DNA of 60,000 nucleotides. Source: Takakia lepidozioides. Its lineage: Eukaryota; Streptophyta; Takakiopsida; Takakiales; Takakiaceae. The notes below the pieces were generated by a model that was not told the DNA's origin, ran no database searches, and saw only the letters and a program-made list of their open reading frames with translations. Below are positions 35,143 to 44,877 of this stretch, piece after piece. Position 1 is the stretch's first letter. Each line of letters starts with the position of its first letter. The stretch is from the NCBI GenBank assembly GCA_030704615.1, contig CM060731.1, forward strand, positions 89,820,756 to 89,880,755. Direction: 5' to 3'. A program made the position numbers and the translations under genes.

Positions 35143-36065
35143 TTAATGCCATATGATCATTTCTCCGCAATAAAGGCATAATCCATTCGAGCGTCGTCTT
35201 TGTTTTTCATGTGGTGTCAATGGCTTGAATCGGACAGCATCAATCTGCATAGGATCATTACCGGATGTCTGATGGATCGTTATATTTGGTGCCGTAGTAG
35301 CAGCGGCATGGTGCGTCGTCGACCATCCAGATCGCTTCTCTTGACGTCTTTCGAACAAACGATTATCGCATGCAATGACTTGGGTGATGAATTCACTCAG
35401 TGTACTCACGTTTGGCATTGTCAGCAACAAATCTTTAACATCATCCTTTAGGCCACATCGAAACTGACTAATGAGGCTCTTCTCATTCCAGTCCAGGTCG
35501 CACGCAAGTTGTCGAAATTCGGTAGCATAAACGGAAGCTGGACGTGCTCATTGTCGAAGATTTCGCATCTTTGTTTCTGCAACTCTCTCTCTCTATCATT
35601 CTCTCCAAACGTTGCAGTGAACTCGGACATGAACGCTTCAAAATTGTATAGTAAATGCAAATTTTTCTCTAATAGCGGTGCAAACCAAGATAGGGCAGTA
35701 CCTGATAGAAGGGTGCCCACGAATCCCACTTGAATACCTTCATCAGAGTAGCGTTGTGGATGTAGTCGTAGGAACAATCGTACTTGTTGAACAAAACCGC
35801 GAAATCTTGATCTCGTCCCATCAAATTTCTCGGGCATGCTGACCTTTGGTTCCATTGTAATCTGTTGAAGATTTGGAAGAACCGTTGCAGTAAGATTTGT
35901 TGTAGTAGGGACTCGTAAGGTTGAAGATCCATTGTTCGACTCCTTCAACTCTGAAATTTGTTGTTGCAAATTGTTGAGAGCATTGCCAAGGTCTTGAGAC
36001 TGATCAACTTGTAGTTGGGCAGTAGAGGCACAAAGTTCTTGCATCTGGAGCTGAAGACTCTGCAA
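35143..36065 (-). pseudogene. Gag of inner chromovirus, frame-broken
   Basis: An N-terminal coiled coil (LQLQMQELCASTAQLQVDQ..LNNLQQQISEL) is followed by the capsid-like KFDGTRSRFRGFVQQVRLFL, GFVGTLLSGTALSWFAPLLE and FEAFMSEFTATFGENDRERE. A frame change at about 35,520 leads to LDWNEKSLISQFRCGLKDDV and LTMPNVSTLSEFITQVIACD. A zinc knuckle begins at LCLYCGE (about 35,165) and is lost through another frame change. The capsid type is that of Ty3/sushi-like elements. Confidence 0.8.
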
Positions 36066-36136
36066 TGTGACGACTATTTCCGCAAATGTGTCTTCTATCT
36101 TAACTAACTAAGGAGCAAACTTTAGTCTCGCCAAAC

Positions 36137-36773
36137 TGTCAAGGACGAGAACATGACTGAACACAAAAGAGATAAGACTAGAGGTACAAGGCTAGACAAG
36201 AAGTCAAGGTCGGCGTGACCGAATGCACGATGAGTAAATAGGAATCAAGACGATCTTTATAACAATGAACAAGAGTACGAGATATTGGAACACGACTTGA
36301 ATACTGGAATGCTGGAAACTGGACTGGAGTACCAGATACTGGAAACTGGGCTAGGGTACTGGGAACTAGACTGGAGTACTGGGAACTGGAAACAAGAGTA
36401 GCTTGAACTGGTGTTTGCGAGACTGAAGAGTGTCCAGTCTCGCCTCCTATGTATACTGGCTACTAAGAAGCTTCCCCTATGGAGGTTTCTTGCTGGATAA
36501 GTTTCCAAGATTAAACAAAGGTTTCTTGATGGAGAAGCTTCCTTAAACAAAGGAGGTATCTTGATGGAGAAGTTTCCTCCAAAGGAAGCTTCCTGAGTAG
36601 TTTCCCAAGTTACTCTTGGTAATTTTATAAACTCCCGGTAACTTGATAAGTAATGGTAAATCATGATAGATCATGGTAAATCACGGTAAGTCATGGTAAC
36701 TTTTGATAACTTGGTAACTTGGTAACTTCTGGTATTTACTCCTGGTAAGTTCCTCTGGGCAATGTCCGTGACA
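36137..36773 (-). repeat. 5' LTR of inner chromovirus
   Basis: A 637-bp LTR that starts TGTCACGGACATTGCCC (36,773) and ends CTCGTCCTTGACA (36,137). Compared with the interrupted 3' LTR it has an extra ctggagtactgggaact unit and few other differences. It contains the intact ctactaagaag site where the CACTA element entered the other LTR. Confidence 0.88.
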
Positions 36774-37380
36774 GGTTTTCTCATTCAGTAACAAATTCCT
36801 TTTTGACGCAAGGGGTTTCCTTCTCATGCAGGCAGAGGACAGGCTGGCACGCAAAACTCTTTTCAACTACGTGAAATCTTCCGGGTTACGAGTCATCAAA
36901 ACTTGGACATGCATCAACACCTTGCCTCTTCAAAGAGAGAGTTCCCAGGGCAGAGGGTGAGTTGTTCTCTAACAATGACACTTTTGGTGTTTTCCCTGAT
37001 CCATTCAAATGTTTGGGTTTTACTTCTAAAACTGACTCTTTGGGGTTTTCTGGCAGACTCGGGTGTTCGAGGCTTTGTGGTTGGTGAGGTTGCGTAAGGA
37101 CATCCTTCCTCCTGGGATTCTTGAGTTCCAGTTGAGGGACCTTGCAGCTCACATCGACCCCACTTGTGAGCTTGTGGATGACGATGTGGTCTTCAATTAC
37201 GTGGACTCCGGGCGCACTTTGAAAAGGTTGAATGGTGTCCCTTGTAGAGGTGCTCGGGAGAAATCCCCAGCTTTCATGCAGACTCTGGTGGAGACATACA
37301 GCCAGCGCGGTGGGCGGGTGGTGGACTTGTCTATGGGCACAGATTGGGCCCTAAACTTGTTTATGAAATCTGAACTGTGA
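36774..37380 (+). pseudogene. Methyltransferase-like gene, 3' part (continuation of 16,156-16,466)
   Basis: The frame picks up directly from the left part once the retrotransposon and one target copy are discounted. It runs through AEDRLARKTLFNYVKSSGLR then VIKTWTCINT, a GT intron (about 36,957-37,056), then LVDDDVVFNYVDSGRTLKRL, GVPCRGAREKSPAFMQTLVE and GGRVVDLSMGTDWALN. The gene at 46 kb has WTCINT, an intron in the same place, RTRSPAFIQTLMETCTDVEG and RVLDVTAIQ. V-V-D-L-x-x-G-T resembles the AdoMet-binding motif I of methyltransferases. It is cut off after about 37,379 with a GTGAGT donor. Confidence 0.5.
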
Positions 37381-38615
37381 GTGCTTCAATTTGTTTTTGT
37401 GGACCCTGTTTCACCTACATAGCGTCGGAGTATGGTGAGGACCCTGGTAGTCCGAATGTTAGGTAGTTGCATTTGCTTTTCTTGGAATGCAGACACAAAG
37501 GGGTTTATCTGATGAGCTGAATCATTGGAACATATCGTCCAAGGATATGGGTGTAATTGAATGTTGCGCATAATTTTACTCCAATGTGGATGTTCAGACT
37601 TTTTAAATGATCTTCACATCCTCTCCATCCTCCAACCTTTGACATTCCCCTGGTTTGGAATTGCTGGAGTGTTGAGCCTGGTCTGCTGAAGCCATAAAGT
37701 ACCTCGGACAAATATCCAAATGAATCAGGTCACTAGTCTGCTCATTGATGTCCTGACCGTTGCCATGACATGACAGCAACACTACGCAAATATTTTACTT
37801 TCCATGTGCACACTCATTCCCTCACAGACAATCACTTGGCAGTTTCCTCACCAGTGCACTCATGTACCCTGGCAGTCTGCTGACATGACAATGGAACCAA
37901 TTTTGCATAATCGATCACTGTAATGGTGTGTTTGTTGTGCAACATACATTATACTTATACTTATGTGGTCCAACACACCACAATCAATACATTATTTCCC
38001 ATTCATCACTGCAAGGAAAATGCGAACATACACAATCATCGTTTATTCCGTTAAAAATAGTTCACAAGTGAGAAATGCGTGCTATGGTGACGTACTGTTG
38101 CGAGCACGTACTGCCAACTCTGCAGCGTGCAAAACGTTCAGGATATACTTAACACACTGCAGCCGTTGCCCAAGTGCAAACTTGAAAGTAAATCACCGTG
38201 AGGTGAAAGGTGTTCCTCTTTCTGGCTTCCTGTCTGTAGCAGATTTACGACTATGCAAAGCTTTAAACCATTCATAATACCCTTGGATAAATGACATGAC
38301 GTAAAACCCACATTCCCAGCTAAATGGTTGTTGCGGCACTTCGGGCTGGTTGAACTGAAATGCCATAACCTCATCTCACTGCGGTGTCGACTCCCTATAG
38401 CCTAAACACTCTGCATGCAGCCTCCGAATCCATCCCAGAAGCTGTACGCATGTATGCAAATGGCTGATAGAGTTCATATGAGTGTAGGCGCCCTTTCGTA
38501 ACTGGATGGCAATAACACTCCAGTGCCCCCTGACTCACCGTGGCGGATTTAGAGTACTGCCCAGTCCACTCACTCGAACACCCAAGCACATTCAGTTCAC
38601 TCGGACATAACACAT
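37381..38615. other. No recognised gene
   Basis: Possibly intron or decayed 3' sequence of the preceding gene copy. Nothing recognisable on either strand. Confidence 0.4.
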
Positions 38616-39086
38616 TTAACAAACTACGGAACACAGTGTATGGGGGATCTTACCCGTCAATAATTGGCACCAATATATATCATCACAGTCTTTTATGTCT
38701 TTGCCGAGCCGCTCGACGCTCCAGGCAGGATGCAGATTCTCCACTAGTTTTTCGCGTGGGCCGTCCCAGTATGTCTTCATAACCGCCCACGTCGACATGG
38801 GCAGAAGAGCAACGGTGGAGCTGTACTTGGGCTCAACTGACTTCTCATAGAAACGACATCATACCTCCAGCAGCCTGTCTGTGCACTCGGACTCTACCGT
38901 CACAAGTGCCTTGAGGTCCTCCTGCGCCAGTGAGCATTCAAACCGCAGGTCGCCATGATCAAACATAAGCATGGGAAAACCGCACTTCACATGCCAAGCC
39001 AACACCTTCGCAAACCGCTCGTCCATCCTACAAGTAGCAGATGGGGCCTTAATCAAAACCCAAGTACTGACGACAACAATGTACAC
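38616..39086 (-). pseudogene. Unassigned coding-like sequence
   Basis: Minus-strand frames 39,086-38,859 (STWVLIKAPSATCRMDERFA then KVLAWHVKCGFPMLMFDHGD) and 38,798-38,616 (STWAVMKTYWDGPREKLVEN then LHPAWSVERLGKDIKDCDD) look like protein sequence. They could be two exons or one broken frame. I recognise no family. Confidence 0.3.
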
Positions 39087-39155
39087 AATACATTAGCGGA
39101 CTGACCAGACTCACGAGTACACTGGGAAGACTCAGCAGATTGTCCACACTCTGAA

Positions 39156-39797
39156 CTAAGCAAGTCCAAGATTTTCCCGCTCCTTGAAGAATTCGGCGCT
39201 AGAGGAGGGGGTGCTGTCACGGACATAGCCCAAAGGAATTTATCAGGAGTAAATACCAGAAGTTACCAAGTTACCATGTTACCGAAAGTTACCATGATTT
39301 ATCTGATCTACCATAAGTTACCATTAGTTATCAAGTTACCGGGAGTTTACCAAATTACCGAGAGTAACTTGAAAAACTGCTCAGGAAGCTTTCTTTGGAG
39401 GAAACTTCTCCATCAAGATACCTCATTTGTTTAAGGAAACTTCTCTATCAAGAAACCTCCATTAGGGAAGCTTCTTAGGGAACTTCCTAGTAGCCAGTAT
39501 ATATAGGAGGCAAGACTGGACACTCTTCAGTCTCGCCAACACAAGTTCAAGCTACTCTTGTTTCCAGTTCCAGTACTCTAGTCCAGTTTCCAGTATCTGG
39601 TACTCCAATTCAGTTTCCAGCATTCCAGTATTCAAGTCGAGTTCCAGTATCTTGTACTCTTGTCCATTGTTATAAAGATCATCTTGATTCATGTTTACCC
39701 ACCATGCATTCGGCCACGCAGACCTTGACTTCTTGTCTAGTCTTGTACCTCTAGTCTGATATCTTGTTTGTGTTCAGTCATGTTCTCGTCCTTGACA
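39156..39797 (+). repeat. 3' end and 3' LTR (39,215-39,797) of outer family-A element
   Basis: The segment aagcaagtccaagatttt and the purine tract agaggagggggtgc match the end of the inner chromovirus. They are followed by a 583-bp LTR with TG..CA ends and a TATA box at about 39,498-39,505. It is visibly more diverged from the two inner LTRs than those are from each other, so it is the older insertion. Confidence 0.85.
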
Positions 39798-40545
39798 GTG
39801 GGAATATTACTCCAAGATTCAATTTCGTCGGCGAAATTGATTCGCAGCCCTCCATAAAATGATTAAAACCATCTGATATTGTGGGAGTAGTATTCCAAGA
39901 TTTAAAAAATAAATAAAAATAAAAATTTTGCCGACGAAATTGATTCGTAGCCATTCATAAAATAAGTGAAAACCATATGATATTGTGGGAGTAGTACTCC
40001 AAGATTCAATTTCGCTAGCGAAATTGATTCGTCCTCCATAATATGAGTAAAAAGTCCTCCACGATTTAATTTCGCCAACGAAATTGATCGCGACCCTCAA
40101 TAAAATGAGTGAAACCATTTGATGTAGTGGGAGTAGTACTTCACGATTCAATTTCGCCTGCGAAATTCATTCGCGGCTCTCTATAAAATGAAGAAAAATC
40201 ATCTAATAGTAGTCCTCTATGATTTAATTTCACCAACGAAACTGATCCGTGGCCCTCTATAATATGAATAAAAACCACCTGATATTGTGGGAGTAGTACT
40301 AACCTGTTCAATTTCGTCGGAGAAATTGATTCGGGGCCCTCCAGAAAATGAGTAAAAATCATATAATATTGTGGGAGTAGTCCTTCATAATTCAATTTCG
40401 CCGACGAAATTAATTCACGGTCTTCCCTAAAATAATATTTTGCCAACGAACTAATTTTTATATTTGTGTTCACGAGAAGATCCAGGATCGTTCGTGAAAT
40501 TATCTCAAATGAGAATATCAAAGTAAAAATAGAATTAAAGGAAGC
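39798..40545 (+). repeat. Right half of ATTTCG-N4-CGAAAT palindrome array
   Basis: About eight units of 80-125 bp each contain aattCG-type near-palindromes (aatttcgtcggcgaaatt, aatttcgccgacgaaatt and variants), then gattcg..ccctc.ataaaatgag, then atgatattgtgggagtagta. One copy (40,006-40,027) is a perfect 22-bp palindrome centred on CGCTAGCG. The array continues the 11.08-11.96 kb array across the LTR insertion. Confidence 0.85.
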
Positions 40546-41309
40546 AAACTCAATCCGAGAAGCCGATTGGTGAGGCTGACATTCGCGAAGGGCAGCTTGA
40601 CTTTGTTGATATGTTCGTGGAGAATGTAGGGGACACAATGTCTGATCGATCTCCAGATCATTTGAGGGTCAGGTCTTGAGGTATTATATAGGTCTCATGT
40701 GGATTGATTCCTTGCTTTTGTGGTAAAAGTAATGATTTGAACTTTTACTACCATTTATTTTTGCGCAGGTTCTGACCTCTACCAGGATGAGAGGAGGTTA
40801 GTTTGCATATGGGTCAGACCTGCCGTCCGACTTTTACTTTCTACTCTTCATTCGACAGTACATATTATTCTAGTTTGGAGCACATAGCTTGGGGTTAGAT
40901 AGTTATATGAATGGCTAGTTCCCTGACATATTGCCCAGTAAAGCTTCATGTTTTTTTCGGACTATATACTGTTTGTGGATGATTGGAAGCTCCATATGAA
41001 GTGAAGTTTCCCGAAGACAATTGTTTCATTATTGTAGATGTCATTCCTCACACATGTACAAGCACAAGGAATCAAATATAGCAATTGTACTCTATGAAGA
41101 CACACGAGAGCAGCTCAAATCAATAATCTATATCTCTTGTTTATCCTATTACAGCTATCGTCTCTACAAGTATTTTCACCATTTCGACATCTAATCCATA
41201 TGAATATTAGGATCTCAAGTAATGAGAATCCACCTAAATTGAGAGTAAGCATAATCATCTTGCATGTTCTTTATCACTTCTCTAACTGTTGTTTTGGTCA
41301 TTATCGAAT
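40546..41309. other. No recognised gene
   Basis: AT-rich spacer. No convincing open frame or repeat match. Confidence 0.45.
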
Positions 41310-42668
41310 ATTTTCGTTGGCGAAATAGATGGAGTTCTTTTTGGTTTCGCAATTACGGGACCACGTAAGGTTGTTTTATTTCGCTGATGAATTGCTTTAT
41401 GCTTATTGCGGTATGTCGGTACCCATGCTTTCGTGGACGAAACATGATGAAAAAATTCTAGTTTCGCGTATTACGGATTGCATCGAGCGTCACCTGCACT
41501 TGATTAAATACGAAACTATTAAGCAACGAAAATCCTTGATAGAGACGACATCTATCGCATATTACTTATGCCCCAACTTCGAGTGGCTTGTGCTCACGTG
41601 AGCACAAGTCTGATTGCGTGAGCACAATTCGTACATTTTCGTTTCGCTGCGGAATCATTTTTGGAATATGCTCTTCTGTTCGCGTGAGCCTGTTCACATG
41701 CTACCCAACCTCCAAACTGATGGGATAAAGTGCATAGGTGGCGAACCGGCTGTTTTCTAAGTGGATCGTACGTGGCTACAGCTATATACCATACTGTCGC
41801 AATATGACGACCACATATGACCAAAAAGACATTTCAAGGCGACCCATGTTCAAAGCAGGGTAGATAAACCTGGCTCGAAGGGCCTTTATATTGCATCAAA
41901 GTGGCTACCATAAAAATGTAGCCTTATATCGCAGTGGCGACGGCCACCCCCTCCAGCCCTGAAACGCTTGGCGAACGGACGGCCTAGGGCGCAGCACGTG
42001 GCGAGATTCCCCATGGTTGCCATGCCAACAGGCGCCGGCCGTTGGATGGCGGGTGCCACGGGATCCAGTTCCTAGGCGCCAAGTGTGGTACCCTTGGTGC
42101 TTTATGGTGACACTCCGCCAGGGAACGCGCACTTTCTAGTTTTTCTTTTGTTTTTTCTTCTTGTTTTTTCCCCTGTTTTAGGGCATGTCGCAACCCACAA
42201 AGTTCGAGTGCGTTCTGGCTTTATTTGGCCTAAAAAATATGGGCTGATCGGGTTTCGCCAGTGAAATTTCAAGGTATTGTTGCGTAGGTCATTATCCAAT
42301 GGTTTTGTGGGCGAAACAAAATGAGTTGTGTTTGGTTTTGCATGTACTGGACGACGTTAGTTTGTTTTTTTTCGCTACCAAATTGTTACATGCTTATTGC
42401 AGTATGTCATTACCCATGCTTTCGTGTTTCGCGTATTAGTGATTGCTACGAGTGTCAACTGCACATGATTAAATATACAACTATTAATCAACAAAAAGTG
42501 AAAAGTGATGATAGATGGCACTGACGGAAAATTCCTTATGCCCGCACTTCGCGTGGCTTGTGATGCTTTAACGAAACTAAAATGTGAAATTTGTGCTGAG
42601 CTCTGCTCACGTAAGCGAAAATATTTTTGGAATATGTGGCATATCCTCTTCTGCACTACCCAACCTCC
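41310..42668 (+). repeat. Direct repeats of ~380 bp (41,310-41,712 and 42,297-42,668)
   Basis: Both copies contain atgcttattgc.gtatgtc, a ttaccc/taccc-atgctttcgtg phrase, ttgattaaata/atgattaaata, cttatgccc.cacttcg/caacttcg, cgtggcttgtg, and ggaatatg..ctcttctg..ctacccaacctcc. They are about 985 bp apart. TTTCG/CGAAA pairs like those of the neighbouring palindrome array recur in both. The 41,713-42,296 spacer has no recognised gene. Confidence 0.65.
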
Positions 42669-42867
42669 CCTGTAAGCCAAGGCCATGTCTTTCTTTTCTT
42701 TATCTTTCTGTTTCTTTACTTTTTTTCCTTTACCTCCTACGATTGAGAAATAAGTGTTAGAGGGCTGCTTGGGACTTAAACGCTTTTACGGGTTATGTGG
42801 GGTACCCTTAATTTTTTGCGCAGACTGAGACCAACATGAGCCTTAGGGGTGACAGCAGCGCACTTTA

Positions 42868-42893
42868 GGGGGGGGGGGGGGGGGGGGGGGGGG
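42868..42893 (+). repeat. 26-nt uninterrupted G run in family-B LTR
   Basis: Twenty-six consecutive G residues; the equivalent position of the minus copy has only six. It could form G-quadruplex DNA, and its length in the assembly is uncertain. Confidence 0.9.
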
Positions 42894-43595
42894 TTACACA
42901 ACCCGACACAGCCCGTCACAGCCAATCACAGCCAACACAGCCTGACACAGCTTCGCACAGCCGACACAGTCCGTCACAGCCAATCACAGCCGACACAGCC
43001 TGACACAGCTTCGCACGGCCGCCACAGCCCGACACAGCCAACACAGCTCGGCACAGCTTGACACAGCCTGTCACAGTACATGGGGAACAGTTATCAATGG
43101 CAGGGAACGACTGTGAGGGAACGACATCTGTAGAAGGAACGTGATACTTCGGGGATAACGGTTAATTAGTTAGGTGGTTAGAACAGCTTGGGGGGCAGAT
43201 AAGGAGAGCGGCAACGGAAAGAAGGAGGGGACGGGGGAGCGGTGGATGTTCATGAAGGAGAGGAGATCAGGCGGAGAGCAAGAACGAGAGCACGGAGTAG
43301 GAGGAGAGATGAACAGTAGTTGCTTTACTTCATGCAGAGCTGTAGTGATACTGTAGAGTGGATTAGAGTCACTTGACATTAGCCTAGTACCTGATAAATC
43401 GTAATCTGATACTTATTCGATTCAAGCACACTGTGTAGAGAGACATGAGTGAAGCTGTGAAATGAATGCATGATTAACTGGAACTAAGAAGATACTGAAG
43501 CAATCTGATGCTTCAGTATCAGAAGGTAATTGATAATATGAAGGCAAGAAGGAATACAAAGGGGAAGCACAACCATGATTCACTAGCTGTAGATC

Positions 43596-44288
43596 ATGAC
43601 TGATTGTACTGAGCGGGCTGAGTGCTTAGAGATATCCAACTCTTCTATCTTGGAGTTTCCACCTCGGATAGCGAAGGGATGGGTGAGTAAAAGCCGTTCG
43701 ACATTTGGCGACCATACTGGGGAACTAAGTCTTGAACAACCAGATGTGACGGGCATCTGGTGGGATCATGGTGGTTGGAGAATTAAAGAATTTGATGTGA
43801 ATCAAACTCCCTGTGAAACTGAGAAGGAAAGATTGTCCAAACGATTCTTTCAGAGGTTCTTGGAATTGCTAGACGGTTGTAAAGAAAACATTCTTAAAAG
43901 AGTGCATGATGCTGACCCTGAGTGGGGTCTGGAGAAGGGAGTGATAAAGATTTATCAGGTGGCCTGTAGAGGAAGAGCACGTTGGTTACCAACACTGGTT
44001 TATGTGATAGCGTTGCTATCCATTAAGCGTGTAGAGTTTGAAGGCTGGGAGGAAAAGAAGGTGAATGTTTATACTCATATGCATGAAGAGCTTGTACTGG
44101 TAAAGAATTGGATTCCAAAGGATATTTTGTGGATCAAACTCACACCAAGAACAGCTTTCCAGACTTGTTTGCCATATGGTTATATGGTAACGGAGACTTC
44201 TAATATAGCCAAGGCATTGAAGCTTGAAAGAAACCCAGGCATATACGAGAGATACTACAGAAGAGAGTTTTGGTTACTGCCACATTAA
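43596..44288 (+). CDS. Family-B leader ORF upstream of gag (unknown protein)
   Basis: A 230-codon frame opens within the LTR (43,596), runs through the LTR end and primer-binding site, and continues with DVTGIWWDHGGW, LSKRFFQRFLELLDGCKENI, ADPEWGLEKGVIKIYQVACR, RWLPTLVYVIALLSIKRVEF and WIPKDILWIKLTPRTAFQTC, ending FWLLPH. The minus copy keeps the same frame (54,125-53,430) with one break. Retention in two copies suggests that it is or was translated. I recognise no family. The first ATG may not be the true start, because it lies in the LTR. Confidence 0.5.
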   Translation: MTDCTERAECLEISNSSILEFPPRIAKGWVSKSRSTFGDHTGELSLEQPDVTGIWWDHGGWRIKEFDVNQTPCETEKERLSKRFFQRFLELLDGCKENILKRVHDADPEWGLEKGVIKIYQVACRGRARWLPTLVYVIALLSIKRVEFEGWEEKKVNVYTHMHEELVLVKNWIPKDILWIKLTPRTAFQTCLPYGYMVTETSNIAKALKLERNPGIYERYYRREFWLLPH

Positions 44289-44308
44289 AGACATGAAAGA
44301 CATGGGAC

Positions 44309-44733
44309 ATGAGTGATGAAAGAGAAGCTAGACTCCAAAGATATTCAGCAAAAAGAGAAAGTTATCTGAAAGCTAATTATCCATATCTTTGGGAGAGGGG
44401 AATAGACATAGGGGAATCATCTGGACCTCTCACACCATTAAGATCAGAGAGTACATCACCCATACCGGAAGAACTAGAGTTGGATGCCACTCCTTCTTTT
44501 TCTTTTGCAAGAAAGATTAAGGGAATTGGTACGGGAAGAAGATCAATCACGAGGTGAAAGATCTGAGGTACATCCCTGGATAAAAGATTTGACAGAAATC
44601 TTTGATAAGAGTTGGCATGGAACACCAAAAGCAGGAACTCCAGTTTCTGAAACAGAAGGTGAAGAAGGAGGAGAGGATGTGGCAGAACCAGCGGAGAGTT
44701 CAGACTCTCCAACACCATTAGAGGTTTACTATT
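44309..44733 (+). pseudogene. Gag N-terminus of family B, frameshifted and truncated
   Basis: SDEREARLQRYSAKRESYLK and GIDIGESSGPL match the minus copy's gag. A frameshift in the ttctttttcttttgc tract (about 44,500) moves the frame to RLRELVREEDQSRGERSEVH, WIKDLTEIFDKSWHGTPKAG and ESSDSPTPL. The sequence then joins unrelated DNA. Confidence 0.75.
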
Positions 44734-44877
44734 TCCTGAGCGCATGAGCCCATGAGCCTATGAGCCTATGAGCGGGCATCCGCGGAATTGGATTTTTCCT
44801 GCCTTTATTGACGGTGTTATGTCCTCTTACCTCGGTAATAGGGTCTGTTTCTCCTGGTCCAGGATGCGGAATGAGGT

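Larger units (their letters stand above)
16467..36773 (-). mobile_element. Inner Ty3/gypsy chromovirus (LTR family A, minus orientation) with CACTA nested in its 3' LTR
   Basis: The 5' LTR is 36,137-36,773. The 3' LTR is 30,980-30,658 plus 16,778-16,467, interrupted by the CACTA element. LTRs start TGTCACGGACAT and end CTCGTCCTTGACA. GGTTT flanks both ends (16,462-16,466 and 36,774-36,778) as a 5-bp target duplication. Immediately after the 5' LTR, TTTGGCGAGACTAAAG gives a TGG-starting primer-binding site. A purine tract (agaggagggggtga) precedes the 3' LTR. Internal order is gag, protease, RT, RNase H, integrase, chromodomain, which defines a chromovirus. The two LTRs look almost identical over aligned stretches, yet the coding region is broken in several places. 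Confidence 0.85.
11962..39797 (+). mobile_element. Outer LTR-element insertion interval (LTR family A, + orientation, heavily rearranged)
   Basis: The left end is TGTCACGGACATAG (11,962-11,975), identical to the 5' end of LTR family A. The right end is a full family-A LTR (39,215-39,797) preceded by a polypurine tract. GTGGG occurs immediately outside both ends (11,957-11,961 and 39,798-39,802), which is the 5-bp target duplication expected of Ty3/gypsy elements. The flanking DNA is one palindrome array. Only 14 bp of the 5' LTR survive, and the interior is foreign: a methyltransferase retroelement fragment, a methyltransferase-like gene and a nested retrotransposon. The original internal region is recognisable only from about 39,156. 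Confidence 0.7.
42755..44733 (+). mobile_element. Ty3/gypsy family B, truncated plus-strand copy (5' LTR, leader ORF, start of gag)
   Basis: The 5' LTR is 42,755-43,703 (TGTTAGAGG..CGACA). It is followed 2 nt later by the primer-binding site TGGCGACCATACTGGGGA. A leader ORF and the first part of gag follow. Homology to the minus copy at 53.0-55.1 kb stops at about 44,733 (ccaacaccatta). Protease, RT and the rest are absent, so the copy was cut by deletion or rearrangement. Confidence 0.8.

Noticed and set aside
41594-42300. Open frames on the minus strand between the two direct repeats
   Set aside because: Low-complexity Lys/Glu or Arg/Pro composition, overlapping in several frames and not recognisable.
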